Positions 1-8,390 of a stretch of DNA of 64,000 nucleotides are shown here, one piece after another. The translations under genes were made by a program, and so were the position numbers. Source of the DNA: Pseudomonadota bacterium. Its GTDB lineage: Bacteria; Desulfobacterota; Desulfobulbia; Desulfobulbales; SURF-16. The stretch spans positions 1 through 64,000 of the forward strand of contig JAHJKA010000066.1 of assembly GCA_018822545.1 (NCBI GenBank), read 5' to 3'. The number at the start of each line of letters is the position of its first letter. Position 1 is the stretch's first letter. A model generated the notes under the pieces. The model was not told where the DNA came from, did no database searches, and saw only the letters and a list, made by a program, of their open reading frames with translations.

Positions 1-178
1 CGTTTACACGAGCATCACTGCTGCCCTGGCAGCCATTGCTGCTGGTGAACAAAACGTAATGTATATGGATTACATTGAAGATGCTGCCAATCTTGGCTTA
101 ACCTTTTGGATTACGGTTGACGAAAGCTTCGCAGGCGACAAGATGGTTATCCGCTACACCCCGGTTGCCGTCCAATAA
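1..178 (+). CDS. Secreted protein of unknown function, C-terminal fragment (5' end outside window)
   Basis: The last 58 codons of a gene that begins upstream of the window, ending in TAA at 176-178. The fragment and its 3' flank are almost identical to the end of the complete gene at 835-2076: only a few bases differ, giving an Ala in place of Val near the C-terminus. It is therefore the preceding member of a tandem paralogue pair. The function is unknown; by analogy with the complete copy it should be exported. What is seen is the near-identity; that the missing N-terminus also carries a signal peptide is inference. Confidence 0.85.
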   Translation, partial: VYTSITAALAAIAAGEQNVMYMDYIEDAANLGLTFWITVDESFAGDKMVIRYTPVAVQ

Positions 179-246
179 GATGATGTCGTTCAAAAAGATT
201 TAAGGAGCCTTTTGGCTTTTTGAATAGCTTCCTTCCTCATGAAGCA

Positions 247-281
247 GGCCAGGGCGCGCAAGCGCCCTGGCCTTTTTTTTT
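247..281 (+). terminator. Rho-independent terminator of the partial gene
   Basis: A perfect 11-bp stem (GGCCAGGGCGC with GCGCCCTGGCC) closed by a GCAA tetraloop and followed by nine T residues. It lies 70 bp after the stop codon. Confidence 0.9.
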
Positions 282-303
282 GTGCTTAGGGTACGTCAGT
301 TGT

Positions 304-396
304 TGGTGATGATCCCGTGATCGCTGTTGGATTTCGACTGGAGTGGGTGCAAGCCTTGGCTGAGAAGTCCGCTGGAAATCATTAAGGCCGGTCTGA
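304..396 (-). pseudogene. Decayed 3' remnant of a thioredoxin-fold gene
   Basis: Read on the reverse strand, this stretch aligns base by base with the 3' end of the intact gene at 2400-2885. Residues like PALMISSGLLSQG match PALKINGELLCQG of the intact protein, then a one-base deletion shifts the frame before the original stop. The second cysteine of this region is serine here. No longer open frame survives upstream. It sits in the same relative position and orientation to the partial secreted protein gene as the intact copy does to 835-2076, so it is a relic of the same tandem duplication. The rest of the 282-834 gap shows no gene I can support. Confidence 0.65.
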
Positions 397-834
397 GGAT
401 GTCCTTATGATGTTGTCAGGTGGGGGATATTTTATGTCAACGAAGCAGAAGTGCGATGTGGTGCATTGCCACACGGAAGGTTTCTGGCCACCAGCTCCAC
501 AGGTATTAAGGGGTGCGGCAAAGAGACCTGTGTGGCAATTTCTCATACTTTTTATGCCTAATGCAAATAAAATATTTGTATAAAAACAATTGGTTATAGA
601 GTTATTTGTAAAAAAAACGAAAAAAAACTTTCCGTGGCTGCAACCTTGCAATTGGGAGTAAACAGCGTCTTGAAGTGGCAAAAGAAGTCGTATCTGGCAA
701 ATGGGCTTATGCTTATGTCAGTTTGAACAATGTCTCGGATAAGACGACCCCAGGGATGGCCATTCCTATTGAGAGAGAAATGCAAGGAAGACTTGCATAC
801 TGGAACAAAACGTCAACGGAGAGGAATTGAGAAA

Positions 835-2076
835 ATGAAAAAAATTATTTTGACCGCAGCAGCACTTGGCCTGATGACCGCAGGTTCAGCTAGCGCAGGT
901 ATTCTTGAAGGTTGGGATACCTCAAATGTTACCATGGCTGTAGGTCCTTTTGTGCCTTACACCACCTACAGCAATATTATCTTTAACACCGATGGCGTAA
1001 CAAACGGCAAAGTAAACTGGAAAGAGGGCAACGTAAAAGGACCTGGACTCCAGGTGAGAGAGACTGTAGCAACCACGTACACTAAAAAAGGAGTTGCAAG
1101 AACAACAGAAGTTAAGTGCATCATGACAACAGGTTACAACGAGTTGTATTATGTTGCCGATGATCCGAGCACATGGATAGAAAAAGAGTGCACCGATGAT
1201 CTGAAGACCAGTAAACGCGCCAAAGTCATGAATACCGTTACCGCCCCCTTGGAAATTGACTTTAATGTCGTTGCCGGTCCAAAAACCACTTACAAAATGG
1301 AACAGAAGCTGACTAACGGCACCCCAGCTGATCGGTGGGAATCCTACACCATTGAGCTTGGAACCAGGGATGCAAACGGCAATTTCGTTGCCTCGACTGC
1401 CGGCGACGGTCTCGGATTTTCCACTGACACAGGAAACATTTTCAGCAACCCAGTATCAACCGACACCATGCTTCCCCTGATTCTCTCCGCCAATTTCGCC
1501 CAGGGCCTGGCCGGACCGGCTGACTATTATCATCCTGAGCCAGGGTATTTCAATCCTTTGGAGCGCATGAGTTTCTCCATGACTGCTGCCGAAGACCTTA
1601 TCACCAGTACCGGTGTTTCTACTCCCTATACCAATGTCTTCGGAACGTGGCTGAATAGCGCCGGCGCACCTCTCGCCATCTATCATGATGATGATAATAA
1701 TATCAACACCGATAACATCATAATGGGCAACTGCGCCGACGGCCCCGCCGACAACTATGTTCACGTTGGTACCCACACCGGCGACGATGTAAATGGTTTG
1801 GCATGTAACGGTAGCTGGGTAAACTGGCGCGGCGTATTACCTGGTAATGATCCTGAGCAACTTGGTGATGTCGCAACTGATGGTCTTAATGGCCAGATCG
1901 TTTACACGAGCATCACTGCTGCCCTGGCAGCCATTGCTGCTGGTGAACAAAACGTAATGTATATGGATTACATTGAAGATGCTGCCAATCTTGGCTTAAC
2001 CTTTTGGATTACGGTTGACGAAAGCTTTGTCGGCGACAAGATGGTTATCCGCTACACCCCGGTTGCCGTCCAATAA
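835..2076 (+). CDS. Secreted protein of unknown function (tandem paralogue)
   Basis: A 413-residue protein with a clear signal peptide: Met-Lys-Lys, a hydrophobic core of about 14 residues, then AxA at ASAG, giving cleavage near residue 21. An ATG 105 bp further upstream in frame was not used, because ATG 835 has an AGAGG-type ribosome site and begins directly with the signal sequence. The mature part is rich in Thr, Asn, Gly and Asp, has four scattered cysteines, no CXXCH haem motif and no C-terminal membrane anchor, and contains an Asp/Asn-rich segment (HDDDNN) that could bind calcium. The overall look is a secreted beta-rich protein; it loosely resembles the 'choice-of-anchor' type surface proteins, but I cannot assign a family. 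The C-terminal 58 residues are shared with the partial gene at 1-178. It is followed by its own terminator. Confidence 0.8.
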   Translation: MKKIILTAAALGLMTAGSASAGILEGWDTSNVTMAVGPFVPYTTYSNIIFNTDGVTNGKVNWKEGNVKGPGLQVRETVATTYTKKGVARTTEVKCIMTTGYNELYYVADDPSTWIEKECTDDLKTSKRAKVMNTVTAPLEIDFNVVAGPKTTYKMEQKLTNGTPADRWESYTIELGTRDANGNFVASTAGDGLGFSTDTGNIFSNPVSTDTMLPLILSANFAQGLAGPADYYHPEPGYFNPLERMSFSMTAAEDLITSTGVSTPYTNVFGTWLNSAGAPLAIYHDDDNNINTDNIIMGNCADGPADNYVHVGTHTGDDVNGLACNGSWVNWRGVLPGNDPEQLGDVATDGLNGQIVYTSITAALAAIAAGEQNVMYMDYIEDAANLGLTFWITVDESFVGDKMVIRYTPVAVQ

Positions 2077-2142
2077 GGATGATGTCGTTCAAAAATATTT
2101 AATGAGCTTTATGGTTTTTTGAATAGCTTTCTTCCTGAAGCA

Positions 2143-2176
2143 GGCTGGGGCGCGCAAGCGCCCTGGCCTTTTTTTT
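2143..2176 (+). terminator. Rho-independent terminator after the secreted protein gene
   Basis: The duplicate of the hairpin at 247-281. Two substitutions relative to copy 1 turn two pairs into G-T wobbles, so the GCAA-capped stem is preserved; eight T residues follow. Confidence 0.85.
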
Positions 2177-2211
2177 GGTTCATCGTCGAAGGCAGGGAAA
2201 AGCTGTACATG

Positions 2212-2280
2212 AAACACAAAGGCACAAAGACACAGAGAATTTCTTTATGTGATCCTCTGTGTCTTTGTGCCTTTGTGTTT
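2212..2280. repeat. Long inverted repeat, MITE/REP-like
   Basis: Perfect 26-bp arms (2212-2237 and 2255-2280) built from the motif CACAAAGACACAGAG and its complement, separated by 17 bp. The same motif returns at 2901-2930 on the other side of the thioredoxin-fold gene. No gene is seen in 2178-2399. Confidence 0.85.
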
Positions 2281-2399
2281 AGCAAAATGTTTAGATATAA
2301 ATTTGAAGAAACTAGCCCCTTTTCACTTTAGGCCAATTTTTTTATCCATTCTGCAGCAAAATAAAGTTATTCGATTTTTTATGGAAAGAGACAGGGGGA

Positions 2400-2885
2400 T
2401 TACTGCTGCCGATCCCGCAGCCATTGTTCGATCTCGGCGGGAGTGGGCATGCGGCCCTGGCAGAGGAGCTCGCCGTTTATCTTTAAGGCCGGGGGCGTGA
2501 TCACGCCGTGCCGCCAGATTTCATCAAGATCATAGATCTTTTCAATGTCCGCCACCAGGTTCATCCGTTGCAGGATATCAAACATGGTGCTGGCCAGCTT
2601 ATCGCAAGTCACGCAGCCGCTGGCAAAGATCCGCACCTCAAGGACGTCGCTGGTAAATGCTTGGCCGGTAATTCGCCGTTCATACTCTTGGCGCAGGGCC
2701 TTTCTATAGTTGTCGTGGGCGGTGGCCGGTACATAGTTGAGCTTGGCAATGGTGGCGAAGAGAAACTCCTCAGCCGCTTGAGGGCTGAGCTTGTCGGCCA
2801 TGGCCTTTTGCAGGGCCGGATCAAGGCCGATCAGACCCACCGAAGTTGTACCGATTTTGAGAAATTTTTGAGAAGGGGTATCCAT
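2400..2885 (-). CDS. Thioredoxin-fold protein (small redox-active disulfide family) with extra N-terminal domain
   Basis: A 161-residue cytoplasmic protein with no signal peptide. Residues about 82-161 look like a thioredoxin fold of the 'thioredoxin_3' type: a strand leading into the redox motif CVTC (FASGCVTCDKL), then a helix, then the conserved TPP cis-proline stretch, and a C-terminal region with GELLCQGR and PTPAEIEQWL. The first 80 residues are helical and not recognised. The start is the only ATG before the domain; the ribosome site is weak. It probably acts as a dithiol/disulfide oxidoreductase with an unknown partner. A decayed copy of its 3' end lies at 304-396, and repeat elements of one family flank it on both sides. 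Confidence 0.6.
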   Translation of the reverse strand: MDTPSQKFLKIGTTSVGLIGLDPALQKAMADKLSPQAAEEFLFATIAKLNYVPATAHDNYRKALRQEYERRITGQAFTSDVLEVRIFASGCVTCDKLASTMFDILQRMNLVADIEKIYDLDEIWRHGVITPPALKINGELLCQGRMPTPAEIEQWLRDRQQ

Positions 2886-2900
2886 AATAAATTAACGTTC

Positions 2901-2978
2901 ACCACAGAGACACAAAGACACAGAGGGTTAAAAACATTTGTATCCCGAAGGGGGCATTGAAAAGAATGTCTCGGTGGT
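2901..2978. repeat. Imperfect inverted repeat of the same CACAGAGACAC family
   Basis: Outer arms ACCACAGAGACA (2901-2912) and TGTCTCGGTGGT (2967-2978) match at 11 of 12 positions when paired. The left side continues with CACAAAGACACAGAGG, the motif that forms the perfect arms at 2212-2280. It lies between the start of the thioredoxin-fold gene and the end of the helicase gene, both read leftward. Confidence 0.65.
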
Positions 2979-2988
2979 TAGAAAAAGG

Positions 2989-5900
2989 TTAAAATAATTT
3001 TAACTGCACGGCTGTTTTTTTCTTCTTTTTGGCAACCGGCGGGTCCTGGGCCGTAAAGAGCTGGGAGGGCAGTTCGTTAAGAAAGCGCGATGGCGTACAT
3101 TCTGCGCCGTGTCTGGTTGTACTTCTGGTTACAAAGAGTTTCTCCTTGGCCCGGGTCATGGCCACATAGAGGAGGCGACGTTCTTCCTCAAGGTTGCTGC
3201 CCACGGAGATATACGGGCAGAGCCCCTCCTCCAGGCCGGCGATGAATACCACGGGAAATTCCAAACCCTTGGCGCTGTGCATGGTCATTAAGGCCACGGC
3301 CTCAGCCCGGTCGTCATAAACCGTGGCCTCGGCATGGCGGAGAAAATGATGAGCAGCGGCATCCATACCTCCCAGCGCCCTGGAAAAATTGATGAATTTC
3401 TTTATCAGGTCATGATCAAGGTCAAGGCCGAGGAAATGGGCAACCTTGCCCAGGCCGCGGCTGCCGTCTTTCTGCGCACCTTCTTTATAAAGAGCCATGA
3501 TCTCGTGCAGGGCGGCTATTTTTTCCATGGCCACGTGGGGGATTTCGACATGGGTCAACTCCTGCCAGATGTCGTTACTGATTGCCGGAATTTTTTGTTC
3601 AAGAAGATCAAGGGTGGTGTGGCCAATCCCTTTGATGGCCCCCAGCAGCTGAAGTGTGTCGGCAATAGTCGCTTTACCGGTTGCAGCCAGGAGAAAATGA
3701 TAAAGTGGACGAACTTCGGCCTTCATGAAAAAAGGGGCGGCGCCGCTTTGTTGAAACGGGATGCCGAGATTTGCAAGTTCAGCAGCCAAGATGGCGGCCT
3801 GGCGGCCCATGCGAAAGAGGACGGCAATATCCTTGAAGGTGTAGCTGTCAGCCCCTTCCTGATCCACCGTAAGACTGCTGGTGCCGCCCACCAGTTTCTC
3901 AATGGTGCGGGCAATGGCCTGGCCCTCTTTCTGGGCGTTTTCCAGGGTCAGTTTATGGAGAGAGGCAGCTTTTTTGATTTTGGAGGAAAGAACAATGGCG
4001 CTGCGCACAGTGTTGTGGGCGATGAGGGCCGCGGCAGCCTTTACGATTTCCGGTCGGCAGCGATAATTGGCCGTGAGTTTAAGCAGAGTGGCATTATGGT
4101 CCTTGCCAAATTGAAAGAAGAACTTGAGGTCGCTGCCGCGAAAACCGTAGATGGCCTGATCTTGATCGCCGATGGCAAACACCTCGGCAGTGTCGGCCAG
4201 GGCGCTCACCAGGTCATACTGGGCTTGGTTGACATCCTGAAATTCATCCACAAAGAGGCAGCGCACTTCCCCTGTGACCATTTTTTTAAAGTCAGCATCG
4301 TGCAGGCAGGCGAGAAAGGTCGGGATGATGGCGTCAAGGTCAACGGCAACAAGTTTCTCAAGATGGCTGAGGTAGCTCTGCACCGAAACTGAGGCCTGGA
4401 GGCCGTGGGGCTGGGTGGAGCGAAAATGGAAATAGCTGATAACCTCAGCTCTGATCTGGTTGCGTTCCTGTGGGTTAAGATTGGCAAAGAGCTGCTTGAT
4501 AAGCAGTTGCCGTGTCTCGTCACCAATGACCGCAAGGGCAGGCTGGGCCTTGCGCAACCAGTGGAGACAGAAGGTGTGGAAGGTGCCGCTGAAAACGGTT
4601 GCGGCCGCAGCTGCTGTTCGTGCACTTAACCGTTCTTTGATTTCATCGGCAGCCTTGTTGGTAAAGGTGATGGCAAAGAGGTTTTCCGGGCGCTGATTGG
4701 TTGCCAGTAGGCGGACCATTCTTTCCACCAGGGTAAAGGTTTTACCGGTGCCAGGTCCTGCTGACACAAGAATATGAGGGCTTGTGCTGTGAATGATTTC
4801 CTGCTGTTCAGCATTGAGCTTTGGGCCTTTGTGTTCGGGAGCGGCTTTCTTTTTTGCAGGTTCGGTGCTGCAGAGTTTTGGCCCCACCTTATTAAGGGCT
4901 TTCTGCGCCTTGCGGGCTACTTTTTCGTTTGCAAAAAGACTTCCAACCCCGGCGAGGGTGTCGATCTCACCGTTTTCAAAGACGTGGATGATGCCAAATT
5001 GGCCGTCAAAACCAGCCTGTCTGATCACCTTTCGCTCTCTGACCCGTTTGATAGCTTCACCAAGCAGGGTGGAATCGCTGCTGATATCTTCGACCGGGGT
5101 GTCGCGAAGCAGGGTGAATTCCGCGCCAAACTTGCCGATGAGGCGGGCGTATTGCTGCAAAACAGCCTTGCTGCCAAAACCGACGCCCAGAATTTCCGAG
5201 AGAATTTCCGGCAGGGGGATGAGGCTTTCAAAACCAGGAGCCTGGTCGGGGTAGTAGGGTGTATTGCGATCGGCAAGTTCCATGACCCGGTGACTGACCC
5301 CGATGGTGAGCGGTTTACCGCAGACCGGACAGATATTATTGTGCTCCCTGGTGGTGGCCGGATCAAAACAGATGCCGCATTTGCGGTGGCCGTCATGGTG
5401 GTATTTGCCCTCTTCCGGATAAAACTCCACAGTGCCGCGAAACCCTTGGCTCGGATGCTCCAAGGCCTCTCGCATGGCTCCAAAGGAAAGTTCGCAATCA
5501 AACAGATTCAGCTCACGGCCCAGTTTGGAAGGCGAGTGGCAGTCTGAGTTTGAGATCAGGGTGAAGCGGTCCAGGGCGGAGATCAGCCGGTTCATGTCCG
5601 GGTCTGAGGAGAGGCCGGTTTCCAAGGCAAAGATATGGTCGCTTAAGTCGCCAAAACATTCTTCAACGGTGTCGAAACCTGATTTGGAGCCAAACAGGGA
5701 AAACCAGGGGGTCCAGATATGGGCAGGAACCAGAAACCCGCCGGGGATTTCTTCGAGAACGATTTCAAGGAGGTCGCGGGAGTCAAGGCCAAGGATGGGT
5801 CTGCCATCGGAATGGATATTGCCGATGGCGGCCAGGCGGGCGTTAAAGGCCCGGGCCGATTCAAGGTCCGGGCAGAAGATTATATTATGGACCTTGCGTA

Positions 5901-6231
5901 CCTTATCGTGCCGTTTGTAAATCGAGCTGATTTCAGCGGTTAAGATAAAGCGGATGTCAACGGAGGTGGGGGTTGTGCCTTGCAGAACCTGGGGAACAAG
6001 GGGGTCTTTGCGACGGAAAAGGCCCTGCTCTGCGGGCATGAGCTGTTCTTCTAATTGAGCAAACCAATCAGGGTGGGTAAAATCGCCGGTGCCGATGAGG
6101 TTTATGCCTTTAATCTGGGCCCAGGCTGCAAGTCCTGAAAGGTTAGAACCCTTGCTGGTGGCCCGGGAATAGGGGGAGTGAATATGGAGATCGGCGAGAA
6201 AATTCACAGCGAACCTTTTCCTTTTTGACAT
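2989..6231 (-). CDS. Endonuclease Q-UvrD/Rep helicase fusion
   Basis: 1080 residues. The first about 420 match the endonuclease Q family: a PHP-type metal site near the start (DLHIHSPYSRATSKG, then GTGDFTHPDWF) and a four-cysteine zinc motif around residues 285-312 (CGIC...CPVCGK). EndoQ is known to nick DNA 5' of deaminated bases and abasic sites. Residues about 480-1060 are a superfamily 1A helicase with Walker A GPGTGKT, motif Ia TFTNKAADEI, motif II DEFQD, motif III GDQDQAIYGFRG, NYRC in motif IV, HSAKGLEF in V and VAMTRAKE in VI. The last five residues, QLKLF, fit the bacterial sliding-clamp binding pattern QLxLF. The polypeptide thus joins lesion nicking, strand unwinding and possibly clamp docking. 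The start has no strong ribosome site. The gene stands alone. Confidence 0.85.
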   Translation of the reverse strand: MSKRKRFAVNFLADLHIHSPYSRATSKGSNLSGLAAWAQIKGINLIGTGDFTHPDWFAQLEEQLMPAEQGLFRRKDPLVPQVLQGTTPTSVDIRFILTAEISSIYKRHDKVRKVHNIIFCPDLESARAFNARLAAIGNIHSDGRPILGLDSRDLLEIVLEEIPGGFLVPAHIWTPWFSLFGSKSGFDTVEECFGDLSDHIFALETGLSSDPDMNRLISALDRFTLISNSDCHSPSKLGRELNLFDCELSFGAMREALEHPSQGFRGTVEFYPEEGKYHHDGHRKCGICFDPATTREHNNICPVCGKPLTIGVSHRVMELADRNTPYYPDQAPGFESLIPLPEILSEILGVGFGSKAVLQQYARLIGKFGAEFTLLRDTPVEDISSDSTLLGEAIKRVRERKVIRQAGFDGQFGIIHVFENGEIDTLAGVGSLFANEKVARKAQKALNKVGPKLCSTEPAKKKAAPEHKGPKLNAEQQEIIHSTSPHILVSAGPGTGKTFTLVERMVRLLATNQRPENLFAITFTNKAADEIKERLSARTAAAAATVFSGTFHTFCLHWLRKAQPALAVIGDETRQLLIKQLFANLNPQERNQIRAEVISYFHFRSTQPHGLQASVSVQSYLSHLEKLVAVDLDAIIPTFLACLHDADFKKMVTGEVRCLFVDEFQDVNQAQYDLVSALADTAEVFAIGDQDQAIYGFRGSDLKFFFQFGKDHNATLLKLTANYRCRPEIVKAAAALIAHNTVRSAIVLSSKIKKAASLHKLTLENAQKEGQAIARTIEKLVGGTSSLTVDQEGADSYTFKDIAVLFRMGRQAAILAAELANLGIPFQQSGAAPFFMKAEVRPLYHFLLAATGKATIADTLQLLGAIKGIGHTTLDLLEQKIPAISNDIWQELTHVEIPHVAMEKIAALHEIMALYKEGAQKDGSRGLGKVAHFLGLDLDHDLIKKFINFSRALGGMDAAAHHFLRHAEATVYDDRAEAVALMTMHSAKGLEFPVVFIAGLEEGLCPYISVGSNLEEERRLLYVAMTRAKEKLFVTRSTTRHGAECTPSRFLNELPSQLFTAQDPPVAKKKKKTAVQLKLF

Positions 6232-6407
6232 TTAAGGGGGGCGTAAGTATGGTGCATCTTATATGAAAATAGGTAAAAAAGGTAGCCTGTTACACCTGAA
6301 TTAATGACCTTTTTTCAAAAAATACTGTCAAATTTTAATCAGATGACCACTGTGTTTCAGCCATAGATTAGTCAGCATGGCCCCGGGTTGCATAATCGGC
6401 TTGATTT

Positions 6408-6490
6408 TGTAGGAGCTCGCCCCTGCGAGCGATGGGAGGAGACTGACGCGAAAGGTCCGTTTTGATCACTCGCAGGGGCGATCTCCTACA
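6408..6490. repeat. REP-like palindrome in the 6232-6641 gap
   Basis: Arms TGTAGGAGCTCGCCCCTGCG (from 6408) and CGCAGGGGCGATCTCCTACA (to 6490) match at 21 of 22 positions over 22 bp, with about 39 bp between them. The GTAGGAGC...GCGAGCGAT outline resembles REP elements of other proteobacteria. The rest of the 410-bp gap, between two divergent genes, holds no further feature I can support. Confidence 0.75.
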
Positions 6491-6641
6491 GCATCGCATC
6501 TAGCAAAGGCTGAGATTCGATGGTAATCAGAAATTTTAAATAGCAAACAAGAGAATTGTTTCCAGGCTAAAAAAATATTCTCATGATTGCCAGATGGTAA
6601 AGGCAGCTGGCGAAATTGAGTAATGAAAATAAGGTGTTGGT

Positions 6642-7559
6642 ATGTCAGATGCGGTTGATGTGTTGATTATGGGGGCCGGGCCCGCAGGGTTGCAGGCGGC
6701 AGTGCATGCGGTGCGTAAAAAGGCCTCGGTGGTTGTCGTCGGCAGGCCGGAGCGCAGCGCTATTTACCGGGCCCATGTGGAAAATTATCTCTGTGTGGAT
6801 GGCATTACCGATGGCCATGAGATGATCGAGGTCGCTATTGCTCAGGCCACCCGTTTTGGCGCCCAATTGATCGAGGAAGACGTCCTCCATGTTGAGGCAG
6901 AGGAGGAGGGCGGCTTTCTGGTGCGCACTGAGGGGAAGAGATTCCATGCCCTAAGCATTATCATCGCCATCGGCACCTCCAAGAAAAAACTGCGCGTACC
7001 AGGTGAAAATGAGCTGGCTGGCAAAGGGGTCAGCTATTGCGTGGATTGCGATTGCAATTTTTATCGAAAGGCCAAGGTTGTCGTGGTGGGCAACGAGAGC
7101 GCTGCGGTTGACGGCGCCATCACCCTGACAAAATATGCCTCTGAGGTCACCCTTATCTGTAAGGATCTCGTTGTCTCCGATGCCATGCACCAGCGTCTTG
7201 CTGAAAGTTCGGTTGTTGTGAAGCAGGATGCCTGGGTCAAGGAGATTGTTGGCGATACTGCGGTGACAAGCGTTGTTCTGGATGACGATTCCATTCTGGA
7301 AGTGGATGGTGTTTTTATCGAGCTTGGCTCGAAAGGTCCCATGGAACTTGCCACCGCCATCGGCGTTGAGCTTGATATGGAGACCTTCAGCTACATCAAC
7401 ACCAACAAGAAGATGGAGACCAATATTTCCGGGGTCTATGCTGCCGGTGATATTGCTGGTCAGCCCTTCCAGATGGCAAAGGCGGTGGGTGAAGGTTGTG
7501 TGGCCGGCTGGGAGGCTGCCAATTATGTCAAGAAGCTGAAGCGGGAGCGGGGGGAATAA
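6642..7559 (+). CDS. Thioredoxin reductase-like FAD/NAD(P) oxidoreductase
   Basis: A 305-residue two-dinucleotide-domain flavoprotein of the TrxB family. Residues 8-15 hold the FAD motif GAGPAG, the C-terminal FAD motif is GVYAAGDI, and the redox centre is CVDCDC in place of the usual CATCDG, so the CxxC pair is kept and followed by a third cysteine. The second nucleotide-binding loop reads GNESAA rather than GGGDSA, and the HRR-type NADPH contacts are not evident (LICKDL at that place), so NADPH specificity is doubtful. The ribosome site AAGGTG precedes ATG 6642. tadA starts 6 bp after it, so the two are probably co-transcribed. It could serve a thioredoxin-like or ferredoxin-like partner; the exact substrate is unknown. 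Confidence 0.75.
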   Translation: MSDAVDVLIMGAGPAGLQAAVHAVRKKASVVVVGRPERSAIYRAHVENYLCVDGITDGHEMIEVAIAQATRFGAQLIEEDVLHVEAEEEGGFLVRTEGKRFHALSIIIAIGTSKKKLRVPGENELAGKGVSYCVDCDCNFYRKAKVVVVGNESAAVDGAITLTKYASEVTLICKDLVVSDAMHQRLAESSVVVKQDAWVKEIVGDTAVTSVVLDDDSILEVDGVFIELGSKGPMELATAIGVELDMETFSYINTNKKMETNISGVYAAGDIAGQPFQMAKAVGEGCVAGWEAANYVKKLKRERGE

Positions 7560-7565
7560 CCTGCC

Positions 7566-8051
7566 ATGTCCGCGCCGAATGAGCCCAGTCTGGCCGAAGA
7601 TGAATTCTTTATGGCCCTGGCCCTTGAGGAGGCGCGGCAGTCGGCGCAGCGCGGCGAGGTACCTATCGGTGCCGTCCTGGTTGCTGCGGATGGTGAGATT
7701 CTGGCCCGGGCTGGGAACAGTCCCATTGCCCTCCATGATCCCACAGCCCACGCCGAGATTCTGGTTCTGCGGGCTGCCGCCCTCAAGATGGGTAATTACC
7801 GGCTCACCGACACCACCCTCTATGTGACCCTTGAGCCCTGTGTCATGTGTGCCGGTGCCCTGGTCCAGGCCCGGCTGAAACGCCTGGTGTACGGAGCAGA
7901 GGATCCCAAGGCCGGTGGCATGGTCTCCTGCTATAAGGTGGGTTGCGATGGGGTGTTGAACCATACCCTAGAGGTGCAGGGTGGTGTTCTGGCTGCTGAG
8001 GCGACAGCTGTCTTGAAGGATTTTTTTCGGAGCAGGCGGCAGAAAGCGTGA
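7566..8051 (+). CDS. tadA: tRNA-specific adenosine deaminase TadA
   Basis: 161 residues of the cytidine deaminase-like fold. Zinc ligands and catalytic Glu are visible in THAE (His-Ala-Glu) and in PCVMC. The family converts A34 to inosine in the anticodon of tRNA-Arg(ACG). The length is usual for the family. GGGGAATAAC precedes the ATG, which lies 6 bp after the stop of the flavoprotein gene. The N-terminal 14 residues are a somewhat longer lead-in than in E. coli TadA. Nothing is seen in the 234 bp between it and tRNA-Ser. Confidence 0.93.
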   Translation: MSAPNEPSLAEDEFFMALALEEARQSAQRGEVPIGAVLVAADGEILARAGNSPIALHDPTAHAEILVLRAAALKMGNYRLTDTTLYVTLEPCVMCAGALVQARLKRLVYGAEDPKAGGMVSCYKVGCDGVLNHTLEVQGGVLAAEATAVLKDFFRSRRQKA

Positions 8052-8285
8052 CGGATATTTCACGTGCATGGCTATGATGGCATGCGCCATGAGTCTTTAT
8101 TGTACTTTGCTTATCTCCTCGCATAAGTTCAGTTTTTTTTTGCCAGTAAGCTCGCTTATCCATGTGAAATGGTATCAGCACCGCGACATTCCAAAAAAAT
8201 GCTAAAAAAACTCTTTCAAAAGAAAAGACAACCGAGTACATTTGCGACCTCGATTTGAGACGGTCACGGCCTTCTTGAACGATGC

Positions 8286-8373
8286 GGAGAGGTGTCCGAG
8301 AGGCCGAAGGAGCACGCCTGGAAAGTGTGTATAGTGCAAGCTATCGAGGGTTCGAATCCCTCCCTCTCCGCCA
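8286..8373 (+). tRNA. tRNA-Ser(GGA)
   Basis: Acceptor stem GGAGAGG/CCTCTCC, discriminator G and an encoded CCA (8371-8373). The anticodon stem CACGC/GTGTG encloses CTGGAAA with anticodon GGA at 8320-8322. A long variable arm follows, as expected for tRNA-Ser, then a canonical T-loop GTTCGAATC. It lies just upstream of the SRP RNA gene. Confidence 0.95.
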
Positions 8374-8390
8374 TATTTGACCCATTTTTT

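Larger units (their letters stand above)
1..281 (+). repeat. Direct repeat, copy 1 (second copy at about 1899-2178)
   Basis: About 280 bp covering the gene end, the 3' untranslated stretch and the terminator are repeated with an offset of 1898 bp. The coding part is nearly identical and the part after the stop codon has a few substitutions and small indels. This marks a recent tandem duplication whose unit includes the secreted protein gene and at least part of the downstream thioredoxin-fold gene. Confidence 0.85.

Noticed and set aside
730..834. Longer start (ATG 730) for the secreted protein at 835-2076
   Set aside because: It would place 35 charged residues before a clear signal peptide and has no ribosome site, whereas ATG 835 has one.
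3334..4392. Forward frame of 352 codons opposite the helicase gene
   Set aside because: The reverse strand carries all helicase motifs in order; the forward frame has no family pattern.
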